A DNA stretch of 64,000 nucleotides from Acidobacteriota bacterium (GTDB lineage Bacteria; Acidobacteriota; Blastocatellia; Pyrinomonadales; Pyrinomonadaceae): positions 124,001 to 188,000 of the forward strand of contig JADJBB010000025.1 of the NCBI GenBank assembly GCA_016703965.1, given 5' to 3'. Position numbers and translations under genes: made by a program. Shown piece by piece: positions 8,345 to 15,411 of the stretch; the stretch's first letter is position 1, and every line of letters begins with the position of its first letter. A model generated the notes under the pieces. The model saw only the letters and a list, made by a program, of their open reading frames with translations, was not told the origin of the DNA and did not search any database.

Positions 8345-8923
8345 ATGAGTAATTGGCTGATAGTCGGGCTTGGAAATCCGGGCCCGGAATACGCAAAGAC
8401 GCGGCACAACCTTGGGTTCATGCTCGTCGATCGGCTAGCTTCGAGGCTGCAAACGCGAGTTGCACGCAACGAATGCCGGGCACTCGTCGGGCGGGCCGAA
8501 ATTGACAATCAGGTAGTTGAACTCGTCAAACCGCAGACGTATATGAATTTGAGCGGTGAGGCAGTGAGCGGTCTGCTCGCCAAGGGCGGCAGATCGATCG
8601 AACGGCTCGTGGTCATTTCAGACGATCTCGCTCTTCCATTCGGAACGATGCGAATTCGTTCGAAGGGAAGTCACGGCGGGCAAAACGGCCTGAGGTCGAT
8701 CATAGATTGTTTGAAAACGCAGGATTTTATTAGACTGCGTATTGGCATACAGCCCGAGCATCCGATCAGGGACGCAGCAAAATTCGTTTTGGAAAATTTC
8801 GCCAAGGGCGACGCCGAAACGCTTGAAAAGATATTGGACGAATCCGCCGACGCGGTCCAAACCATCGTTAAAGAAGGTGTTGACGCGGCGATGGGAAGAT
8901 TTAATGGAGTGAATAGGGAATAG
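8345..8923 (+). CDS. pth: peptidyl-tRNA hydrolase
   Basis: 192 residues; it recycles peptidyl-tRNA released from stalled ribosomes. Family signatures: VGLGNPGPEYAKTRHNLGF with the catalytic His near residue 20, KPQTYMNLSGEAV, SDDLALPFGTMRIRSKGSHGGQNGLRSI (catalytic Asp and Gly-rich loop), and RLRIGIQPE. The start lies 24 bases after the rplY stop, so the genes are likely co-transcribed. A heptamer repeat begins immediately after its stop codon. Confidence 0.96.
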   Translation: MSNWLIVGLGNPGPEYAKTRHNLGFMLVDRLASRLQTRVARNECRALVGRAEIDNQVVELVKPQTYMNLSGEAVSGLLAKGGRSIERLVVISDDLALPFGTMRIRSKGSHGGQNGLRSIIDCLKTQDFIRLRIGIQPEHPIRDAAKFVLENFAKGDAETLEKILDESADAVQTIVKEGVDAAMGRFNGVNRE

Positions 8924-9017
8924 TTAAAAGTGAATAGTTAAGAGTGAAAAGTAGTGAGGATAGCGACGGCCGGAAGCGGCTTTTAACTGTTAACTTTAAC
9001 TATTCACTGTTCACTGC
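8924..9017. repeat. heptamer inverted repeat (AGTTAAA/AGTGAAT units)
   Basis: The left arm contains TAGTTAAAAGTGAATAG-type units and the right arm (8980-9017) the complementary TTAACTATTCACTGTTCAC type. The loop includes AGCGACGGCCGGAAG, similar to the loop of the next repeat (AGCGACGGTTCGCCG), which suggests a common origin. Confidence 0.8.
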
Positions 9018-9034
9018 GACCGAAAGGAGCAATT

Positions 9035-9439
9035 ATGGCACTTAGAACGTACGAAGTAATGTATATCGTCAATCCGGACACGGAAGGCGAAAAGATCGTC
9101 AAGCTGAACGAAGCTGTCGGTAAATTGATCGAGAAGGAAGGCGGCACGGTCGTTCGTATGGACGATATCGGCATTCGCAATCTTGCCTATCCGATCCAGA
9201 AAAAGAATCAGGGACATTACGTCCTTTTCGAGGTCGACGGCACGGGCCAGGAGATTCTCGAACTCGAACGCCGCATGCGTGTCAACGATCTGATCCTGCG
9301 TTTCATCACGGTCCGAGTTGACGAAGACCGCAAAAAAGCTGACAAGGTACGTGCAAAACGCGAAGCCCGCTCGGCGAAACGTGCATCATTCCGCACTGCA
9401 GCCGCTGAAGCTGCTGCAGACGCACCGGCAGAAGCGTAA
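9035..9439 (+). CDS. rpsF: 30S ribosomal protein S6
   Basis: 134 residues; S6 binds 16S rRNA together with S18. The family core is clear: RTYEVMYIVNPD, RNLAYPIQKKNQGHYVLF and RMRVNDLILRFITVRVD. A basic and alanine-rich tail follows residue 105. AAAGGAG lies seven bases before the ATG. It heads the conserved order rpsF-rpsR-rplI, here with a repeat in every gap and no single-stranded DNA-binding protein gene. Confidence 0.96.
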   Translation: MALRTYEVMYIVNPDTEGEKIVKLNEAVGKLIEKEGGTVVRMDDIGIRNLAYPIQKKNQGHYVLFEVDGTGQEILELERRMRVNDLILRFITVRVDEDRKKADKVRAKREARSAKRASFRTAAAEAAADAPAEA

Positions 9440-9440
9440 G

Positions 9441-9559
9441 AATAGTTAAAAGTTAATAGTGAAAAGTGAAAAGTGAAAAGTTAGGAAAATGATAGAAAAC
9501 AGCGACGGTTCGCCGAAAAACGCTCTTAACTATTCACTTTTAACTATCAACTTTTCACT
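9441..9559. repeat. heptamer inverted repeat (AGTGAAA/AGTTAAT units)
   Basis: The left arm (9441-9482) carries three near-identical AGTGAAA-type heptamers plus AGTTAAA/AGTTAAT variants. The right arm (9523-9559) carries TTAACTATTCACTTTTAAC-type complements. The element fills the rpsF-rpsR gap. Confidence 0.85.
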
Positions 9560-9574
9560 AAAACGGGAGTATTT

Positions 9575-9859
9575 ATGGCAGATAATGATTTGGAATTATT
9601 GAACGACAGAAATGACCTTGGCGTCGGAGAAGACGTCATCGGCGATCGCCCGCGTCGCTATCAGCGCCGCCGGCCGCGTCAGATCGTGCCCGATTATCTT
9701 GACTGGAAAGACGTGGATCTTCTCAGGCAGTTCGTGCCGGAACGCGGCAAGATCATGCCGAGACGCATCTCGGGAATTTCAGCAAAAGACCAGCGCCGCA
9801 TCGCCAAAGCGATCAAACGCGCCCGCTCGATGGCTATTTTGCCATTCGTTGCGGACTAG
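9575..9859 (+). CDS. rpsR: 30S ribosomal protein S18
   Basis: 94 residues with an acidic N-terminal extension of about 24 residues before the S18 core. The core has the classical segments DYLDWKDVDLLRQFV, RGKIMPRRISGISAKDQRRIAKAIKRARSMAILPF. S18 is the partner of S6 on the platform of the 30S subunit, which matches its position after rpsF. An overlapping frame starting at 9612 is a shadow and is rejected. Confidence 0.95.
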   Translation: MADNDLELLNDRNDLGVGEDVIGDRPRRYQRRRPRQIVPDYLDWKDVDLLRQFVPERGKIMPRRISGISAKDQRRIAKAIKRARSMAILPFVAD

Positions 9860-9863
9860 GACG

Positions 9864-9997
9864 AGTGGTCAGAGGTCAGTGGTCAGTGGTCAGTAGGGTT
9901 ACAAGATCCTCAGACTTCGGGCGACGGGCTAATGACCTGCTCAGCGGATTAGAAAGCTCGGTAGGAAGTCTGAACACTGACCACCGACCACTTACAA
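9864..9997. repeat. heptamer inverted repeat (AGTGGTC units)
   Basis: The left arm (9864-9895) has AGTGGTC, AGAGGTC, AGTGGTC, AGTGGTC in tandem; the right arm (about 9970-9997) has complementary CTGACCACCGACCAC. The loop is about 75 bases. The element fills the gap to rplI and ends nine bases before its start codon. Confidence 0.85.
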
Positions 9998-10005
9998 CTA
10001 CTATT

Positions 10006-10530
10006 ATGGCAAACACAACAATACTATTACGCGAGGACATCGAGCATGTCGGCGGACGCGGCGAGATCGTTAAGGTCAAGGCCGGTTATGCCCGCAACTA
10101 CCTGCTGCCGCAGGGATTTGGAACGCTTGCGACCAAAGGCAATATCAAACAGATCGAACAGGAACGAGCCGCTCTACTGAAGAAAGCAGCGATCGAAAAA
10201 GCGACCGCCGAGGCTCAGAAAGAGCAGATGGAAACCATCAAGCTTACCTTCGAACGCAAGGTCGGTGAACACGGCCATCTTTTTGGTTCGGTAACCTCGA
10301 TGGACGTCGCCGAGGCTCTCAAGGCCAAAGGTTACGAGATCGACCGCCGCAAGATCGTCCTCAAAGACGCGATCAAAGACACGGGCGATTTCACCGTCAA
10401 CGTGAAACTTCACCGCGAAGTAACGCTGGCTGTTCCAGTCTCGGTCATCGCTGAAGGCGGCGAGGAAGCTCCGAAAACAGAAGCACCGGCACCTGTTGAA
10501 CAGGCTGTCGCTCCAACCGAAGAAGCTTAG
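10006..10530 (+). CDS. rplI: 50S ribosomal protein L9
   Basis: 174 residues, longer than the usual 148 because of a Glu/Ala/Pro-rich tail after about residue 148. The N-terminal domain shows TTILLREDIEHVGGRGEIVKVK, GYARNYLLPQG and a long connecting helix; the C-terminal domain has GHLFGSVTSMDVAEAL. An open frame runs upstream to 9865 but would translate repeat sequence, so the ATG at 10006 is chosen. A terminator-like hairpin follows at 10558. Confidence 0.95.
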   Translation: MANTTILLREDIEHVGGRGEIVKVKAGYARNYLLPQGFGTLATKGNIKQIEQERAALLKKAAIEKATAEAQKEQMETIKLTFERKVGEHGHLFGSVTSMDVAEALKAKGYEIDRRKIVLKDAIKDTGDFTVNVKLHREVTLAVPVSVIAEGGEEAPKTEAPAPVEQAVAPTEEA

Positions 10531-10557
10531 TCGATCACGTCCGACGAAAAAGAAATT

Positions 10558-10588
10558 AACCTGGGACGGATCACCGTTCCGGGTTTTT
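10558..10588 (+). terminator. rho-independent terminator after rplI
   Basis: AACCTGGGACGG pairs with CCGTTCCGGGTT around a four-base loop, followed by T5. Confidence 0.7.
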
Positions 10589-10663
10589 CTGTGTTTCCCG
10601 TGCGTTCCGTGGTTTAATTGTTTAGGGAAAATCAACCACGGATCACGCGGAGCAACACGGAAA
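10588..10663. repeat. imperfect inverted repeat (CCGTGG / CCACGG class)
   Basis: The left arm (about 10588-10616, TGTTTCCCGTGCGTTCCGTG) and right arm (10633-10663, CCACGGATCACGCGGAGCAA) are complementary over most positions. It lies between the rplI terminator and nhaA. Confidence 0.65.
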
Positions 10664-10673
10664 ACATCCAACT

Positions 10674-11673
10674 ATGAGCGTCGTTCAACGTAAATTATCA
10701 CGATCATTCCAAGCCTTCTTCGCTTCCGAAAAGGCGGGCGGGATCATTTTGATCGTTTGTACCGTCGTCTCGCTGATCCTGGCAAATTCCATGGTCGGCC
10801 CGTCGTATCTCGCGTTTTGGCATAGCTACATTGGCGGGATGAGCGTCGAGCATTGGGTGAACGATGGGCTGATGGCGATCTTTTTTCTGCTCATCGGGCT
10901 CGAACTCGAACGCGAATTCTACAACGGCGAACTCTCGAGCATCAAGAATGCACTGCTTCCGATCTTTGCGGCTGCGGGCGGCATCGCGGTTCCGGCCTTG
11001 ATCCACCTCTTTTTCAATTACGGCACTGATACACAAGCCGGGATCGGCATTCCGATGGCAACGGACATTGCCTTTGCCCTCGGTGTCTTGGCTCTGCTCG
11101 GCAGCCGCGTTCCGGCGTCGCTCAAGGTTTTCTTAACAGCCCTTGCGGTCATGGATGACCTCGGGGCTATCATTGTGATCGCGATCTTCTACACGGCGAA
11201 ACTTTCCGCGATATATCTTGCTTGCTCACTGCTCGTTTGGGCCTTTCTCGTTGTTTTGAACCGTTATCTCAGGGTCGTCTCGCTTATTCCATATCTGATC
11301 GGCGGCGTTTTGATGTGGTATTTGATGCTAAAGTCGGGAGTTCACGCCACGATTGCCGGTGTACTGCTGGGATTTGCGATCCCGTTCTCGATGAAGGAGG
11401 ACGACGAAACCTCGCCTTCGCACCGGCTGGAGAGCTTTCTGCACAAACCGGTCGCTTTTTTCATACTTCCTGTTTATATTCATCACAAACCTAGCGTTTG
11501 CCACGAATCCTGTCGAGATCAACGGCTCAAAAATGGCGATCCTCCTTGCCTCGATGACAGCCGGAACGATCGGTTTTATCTACCTAAAACTCTTCGGTAA
11601 ACCCGAAGCGTTTGATGAGGATATGGATGCGATGGATTTTGAAGAGGAAGATGTCCCGGCCACCGTTTCTTAA
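10674..11673 (+). pseudogene. nhaA: Na+/H+ antiporter NhaA, internally deleted and frameshifted
   Basis: The frame from 10674 encodes a good NhaA N-terminus: MATDIAFALGVLALLG, LTALAVMDDLGAIIVIA (the ion-binding aspartates) and HATIAGVLLGFAIPF. It then reaches KPVAFFILPV and goes out of frame at about 11475. From 11476 the +1 frame reads IFITNLAFATNPVEINGSK and continues to a stop at 11671-11673; this is the last-helix region of NhaA. Relative to the family, roughly 80 residues between FFILP and SIFI are missing. So there is both a deletion of about 250 bases and a frame change. This could be real gene decay or a local assembly collapse. Uninterrupted NhaA would exchange Na+ for protons at the inner membrane. 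Confidence 0.8.
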
Positions 11674-11736
11674 CGAGATCGAACGAAAAATTCGTCACAG
11701 TTTCTTTGTCAGTAGAGCTGCGAACCGAGTATCATT

Positions 11737-11772
11737 AGAGACTGCAAATCACTTTTGCGGTCTCTTTTTTTT
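11737..11772 (+). terminator. strong rho-independent terminator after nhaA
   Basis: AGAGACTGCAAA pairs with TTTTGCGGTCTCT around a four-base loop, followed by T8. Confidence 0.85.
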
Positions 11773-11832
11773 CCGGATCCGACATATCCTAATGTTGCCG
11801 GTATTTCACGATTTACCGGAGCATTTTAACTG

Positions 11833-13198
11833 ATGGCGAGTGTTTTTCCAGACAACCGACGAGAGCAGTACCTCGAGAAGCCGCTGCCGAGCAGTGATGA
11901 CAGCGAGCGTTATTCTGGGGGCGATCTTGCTCGATAATTCCCTGATCGCGCAGACGGTGGAGAGCCTGAAACCTGAGGATTTTTACTCGCCGCTTAATCG
12001 CCGTGTGTTTGCGGCGATGATCGCTTTGTTTGAAAAGCAGAAGCAGATCGACCCGATCCTGATCGGCGAAGAGCTAAAGAAAGAAGGCTCGCTCGATTCG
12101 ATCGGCGGCATCACGGTCATCACGAATCTTACCTTCGGGCTGCCGCATTTCTCTGATCTCTCGGAATACATTAAGGTCGTTCACGATAAATCCGTCGTCC
12201 GCACCCTGATCCGAACCTGCAACTCGATCACGAGCGAAGCCCTTGCTGAGGAAGAAGACGCCGAGATCATTCTGGATCGTGCAGAACAGGCGATCTTTGC
12301 GCTTGCTGAAGCACGGACGAATCAGAGCTTTTCGAGGATCGCTCCGGTTGCCGATCGCGTTTTGGCACGAGTTCGTGAGTATGCAAAGGGAGAAGGAACT
12401 GGAATTACTGGGCTTTCCACTGGTTTTCGTGAGCTGGATGAAATGACCTCGGGACTGCAGCGGACAGATCTTGTGATCATCGCGGCTCGGCCTTCGATGG
12501 GGAAGACGGCATTTTGTCTGACGCTTGCGCAGAACGCGGCTTTGTATTCGCGAGCGGTAGTTGCCGTATTCTCGCTTGAAATGTCGAAGGAACAGCTCGT
12601 CACACGTATGCTCTCGTCCGAGGCTCACATCAACGCGCACCGCTTTCGCACCGGCCATCTGATGTCTAATGAGTGGGAACGCCTCGCCAACGCGATCGGT
12701 ACCTTGTCCGATGCAAAGATATTCATCGACGACACGCCGGGCATTTCCTCGCTCGAGATCCGTGCAAAATGCCGCCGCCTGGCCGCCGAGGAAAAAAAGC
12801 TGGATCTGATCGTGATCGACTATCTCCAGCTCATGGGTGGCGGTTCCGGCCGACGCAGTGAGAATCGCCAGCAAGAAGTTTCGCAGATCTCACGTGAGCT
12901 GAAAGGTCTGGCAAAGGAACTGGACGTTCCGGTAGTTGCACTCTCGCAGCTTTCGCGTGCTGCGGAATCAAGAAATCCGCCGATCCCGCTGATGTCCGAC
13001 CTCCGCGAATCGGGAAGTATCGAACAAGACGCCGACGTCGTCGGCTTCATCTATCGCGAGGACTATTACAAAGAAACCGAAGAAAACAAAGGCCTCGCCG
13101 AACTCATCATCGCCAAACAACGTAACGGCCCGACCGGCACGGTCAAGATGGCGTTTTTGAAGGAATTTACAAGGTTCGAGAATTATTTTGGCGGCTAG
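11833..13198 (+). CDS. dnaB: replicative DNA helicase DnaB (apparent 5' frameshift)
   Basis: The helicase of the replication fork. The core frame (to 13198) has the N-terminal domain, GLSTGFRELDEMTSGLQ, Walker A ARPSMGKTAFC, VFSLEMSKEQL, Walker B LIVIDYLQLM, LSQLSRAAESR and DADVVGFIYRE. The expected start MASVFPDNRREQYLEKPLP is encoded by an ATG at 11833 in a different frame, which runs out near 11905 just where SVILGAILLDN begins in the core frame. So the gene as given needs a frame change at about 11900-11912. An in-frame start at 11840 exists but gives an unnatural N-terminus. Because DnaB is essential, a sequencing or assembly indel is the best explanation. Confidence 0.9.
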
Positions 13199-13205
13199 TT
13201 GCCGG

Positions 13206-13303
13206 GTCAGAACCGGGAGCGATAGCGACTGGGTTCCCGGACGCTCGGTATTGAGAAATCCTAAGCAACGAAGAACCCAGTCGCTATCGCTCCCGGTTCT
13301 GAC
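13206..13303. repeat. perfect 31-bp inverted repeat
   Basis: The arms 13206-13236 and 13273-13303 (GTCAGAACCGGGAGCGATAG... and its exact complement) flank a 36-base loop. It lies directly after dnaB and ends 12 bases before the DinB-like gene. Confidence 0.95.
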
Positions 13304-13314
13304 AGGAGAATTCT

Positions 13315-13842
13315 ATGAGTACAGACTTAAGCTACCCGATCGGTAAATTCGACCTAAACTACGAAACCACCCCCGAAGCCCGCCAACAGCGGCTCGAGAC
13401 GATCAAGAAGTTACCGTATGCGGTCACCGCAGCAGTTTCAGGTCTTACCGACGAACAACTCGATACACCATATCGCCCCGGCGGCTGGACGGTTCGCCAG
13501 ACGGTCCATCACATCGCGGACAGCCATGCGAATTCACTGATCCGTTTCAAACTCGCTCTCACCGAAGATGAGCCGCCGACGATCAAGCCTTATTTCGAAG
13601 AGCGTTGGGCCGAGCTAGGGGACAGCAAGATCCCCGTCGATGTTTCGCTCAAAATGATCGAAGCGATCCACACCCGCTGGGCCGCTCTGCTCGAATCGAT
13701 GTCGGACGAAGATTTCAAGAAAACCTTCATCCACCCCGAAACCGGCGTCTGGCCGCTCGAAGGTGCGCTTGCTCTATACGACTGGCATTCAAGGCATCAC
13801 ACCGCACACATCACGCATTTGCGTGAACGAGAGGGTTGGTAG
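13315..13842 (+). CDS. DinB/YfiT-family putative metal-dependent hydrolase or thiol transferase
   Basis: 175 residues with the four-helix DinB fold. The three metal-binding histidines expected of YfiT/BstA proteins are visible in TVHHIADSHANS (about 64-75) and DWHSRHHTAHITHL. GGWTVRQTVHHIADS and the ERWAELGDSKIPVDVS segment match the YfiT subfamily, whose characterised members are metal-dependent hydrolases or bacillithiol transferases. Which reaction applies here is unknown. AGGAG lies eight bases before the ATG. Confidence 0.85.
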   Translation: MSTDLSYPIGKFDLNYETTPEARQQRLETIKKLPYAVTAAVSGLTDEQLDTPYRPGGWTVRQTVHHIADSHANSLIRFKLALTEDEPPTIKPYFEERWAELGDSKIPVDVSLKMIEAIHTRWAALLESMSDEDFKKTFIHPETGVWPLEGALALYDWHSRHHTAHITHLREREGW

Positions 13843-13849
13843 GATTTTC

Positions 13850-13942
13850 TTTGCCCGCGAATTACGCGAATAAGCACGAATAAAATAGAATACGGATGAT
13901 TTATTATTATTATTCGTTCTATTCGCGTTATTCGCGGGCAAA
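13850..13942. repeat. inverted repeat (CGCGAATAA class)
   Basis: TTTGCCCGCGAATTACGCGA... and its complement ...TTCGCGTTATTCGCGGGCAAA flank a short AT-rich centre. It fills the gap between the DinB-like and DUF5009 genes; no gene is present in it. Confidence 0.85.
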
Positions 13943-13951
13943 AATTTGCTT

Positions 13952-15322
13952 ATGGCTAATTCTGAACGCCTTGTATCCCTCGACGTATTCCGTGGAATGA
14001 CGATCGCGGGGATGGTTTTGGTTAACAATCCGGGCGGTTCGCCGGTGTATTGGCCGCTTGATCACGCGGAGTGGCATGGACTGACGCCGACGGACTGGAT
14101 CTTTCCGTTCTTTTTGTTCATTGTCGGTGTTTCGATCGCGATCAGCCTGGGTAAGGTCAGAATCGCGAGCGAAAGTGACGGGGCACCTGCCGCAAAAGGC
14201 ACTTTACGCAGAATTTTCACCCGGGCCGCCTCGATCTACCTGCTTGGGGCAGCACTTTCCATAATTCCGTTTTTCCAATTCCAGGCCACCGATGCTCCTG
14301 ACCCGATAAAGTTATTGGTTTGGCTGGCATTCGTTGCATCGCTTTTCTTTCTTTTGCTCAGGAATTTCAAGGTTGCGGGGGCATTATTCGTCGTCGGTTT
14401 GCTCGGCATCGCGGGGATGAATCTCGCGGGTTATAACGTCGTTCCGTACAATTATGGCACGCTCCGCATCTTCGGCGTGCTGCAGCGGATCTCGGTTTGC
14501 TATCTGATCACCGCGATCATTTTTTTGTACACAAGCTGGAAACAGCAAGTCGCGATCGGCATCGCTCTGCTGCTTGGCTATTGGCTGATAATGACGACTA
14601 TCCCGGTTCCGGGCTGCGAAGTCACGAGCCTCGCCGACAAAGCCTGCAACCTCGCCGCCTGGCTCGACCGACTCATCCTCACGGAAAATCACATCTGGCG
14701 AGGCGGCAAGGTTTACGATCCGGAGGGGATTCTCTCGACGATCCCCGCGATCGTGACAACGATCTCGGGCGTGCTAACCGGAACGTGGCTGACATCAAAT
14801 ATTGAATCTCGAATAACGAATAAAGAATCACAGGATCTAAGCCATTCGATATTCGATATTCAATATTCTTTATTGAACAAGGTCGCCGGCATCTTCTTCT
14901 TCGGCACCACGCTCCTCGCTCTCGGCCTGATCTGGAACAGCTATTTCCCGATGAACAAGGCTTTGTGGACGAGTTCGTACGTGCTGGCGACGACCGGACT
15001 CGCTTTGCTGGTGCTCGGCTGCTGCTATTGGCTGATCGATATCAAAGGCTACAAACGCTGGGCGTGGCCGTTCGTTGTGTTTGGCGTGAACGCCATGCCG
15101 CTGTTCATCTTCTCCGGCTTCTGGGCCCGCATGCACGCCGGCTACCGCGTCACCGGCCCCGAAGGTACGCTGATCTCCGCCCAAAAATGGGTGATGATCC
15201 ACATCTTCAACCCCATCTTCAACCCCATCGACGCCTCGCTCGCCTTCGCGATCAGCTTTATCCTGCTGTGGCTATTTCTAATGTGGCTGCTGTATCGAAG
15301 GAAGATCTTTGTAAGAGTTTAA
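13952..15322 (+). CDS. DUF5009/NagX-like multipass membrane protein (putative acyltransferase)
   Basis: 456 residues, about 10-12 membrane segments. The N-terminal SLDVFRGMTIAGMVLVNNPG and HAEWHGLTPTDWIFPFFLFIVG are hallmarks of the family that includes heparan-alpha-glucosaminide N-acetyltransferase and bacterial NagX, which acetylate or transport amino sugars. The substrate is unknown. A TTG at 13946 is in frame, but the ATG at 13952 gives the conserved N-terminus. Residues about 283-308 are encoded by a heptamer inverted repeat (14799-14875) lying in frame in a loop after a predicted membrane helix. Downstream it is convergent with a DUF4139 gene across another hairpin repeat. Confidence 0.85.
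   Translation: MANSERLVSLDVFRGMTIAGMVLVNNPGGSPVYWPLDHAEWHGLTPTDWIFPFFLFIVGVSIAISLGKVRIASESDGAPAAKGTLRRIFTRAASIYLLGAALSIIPFFQFQATDAPDPIKLLVWLAFVASLFFLLLRNFKVAGALFVVGLLGIAGMNLAGYNVVPYNYGTLRIFGVLQRISVCYLITAIIFLYTSWKQQVAIGIALLLGYWLIMTTIPVPGCEVTSLADKACNLAAWLDRLILTENHIWRGGKVYDPEGILSTIPAIVTTISGVLTGTWLTSNIESRITNKESQDLSHSIFDIQYSLLNKVAGIFFFGTTLLALGLIWNSYFPMNKALWTSSYVLATTGLALLVLGCCYWLIDIKGYKRWAWPFVVFGVNAMPLFIFSGFWARMHAGYRVTGPEGTLISAQKWVMIHIFNPIFNPIDASLAFAISFILLWLFLMWLLYRRKIFVRV
14799..14875. repeat. heptamer inverted repeat inside the DUF5009 gene (TATTCGA units)
   Basis: The left arm has AATATTGAATCTCGAATAACG; the right arm has TATTCGATATTCGATATTCAA, a seven-base period. It is translated in frame as a polar insert (NIESRITNKES...SIFDIQYSLL). 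Confidence 0.8.
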
Positions 15323-15327
15323 GAATA

Positions 15328-15404
15328 GTAACCACTAAAACACACGAAAAAACACTAAATAAGGATTTCCTTTTTAGTGCTTTTTCGTGTTATTTCGTGG
15401 TTAC
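15328..15404. repeat. inverted repeat, ACCACGAA/CACGAAAAG class
   Basis: GTAACCACTAAAACACACGA... and ...CGTGTTATTTCGTGGTTAC form arms of about 32 bases around a 13-base loop. It lies between convergent genes and can act as a two-way terminator. Confidence 0.85.
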
Positions 15405-15411
15405 TTTCCTC

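Noticed and set aside
7599..9997. Tandem short repeats as a possible CRISPR array
   Set aside because: The units are seven bases, directly tandem, with no spacers and arranged in two inverted arms; no cas genes are near.
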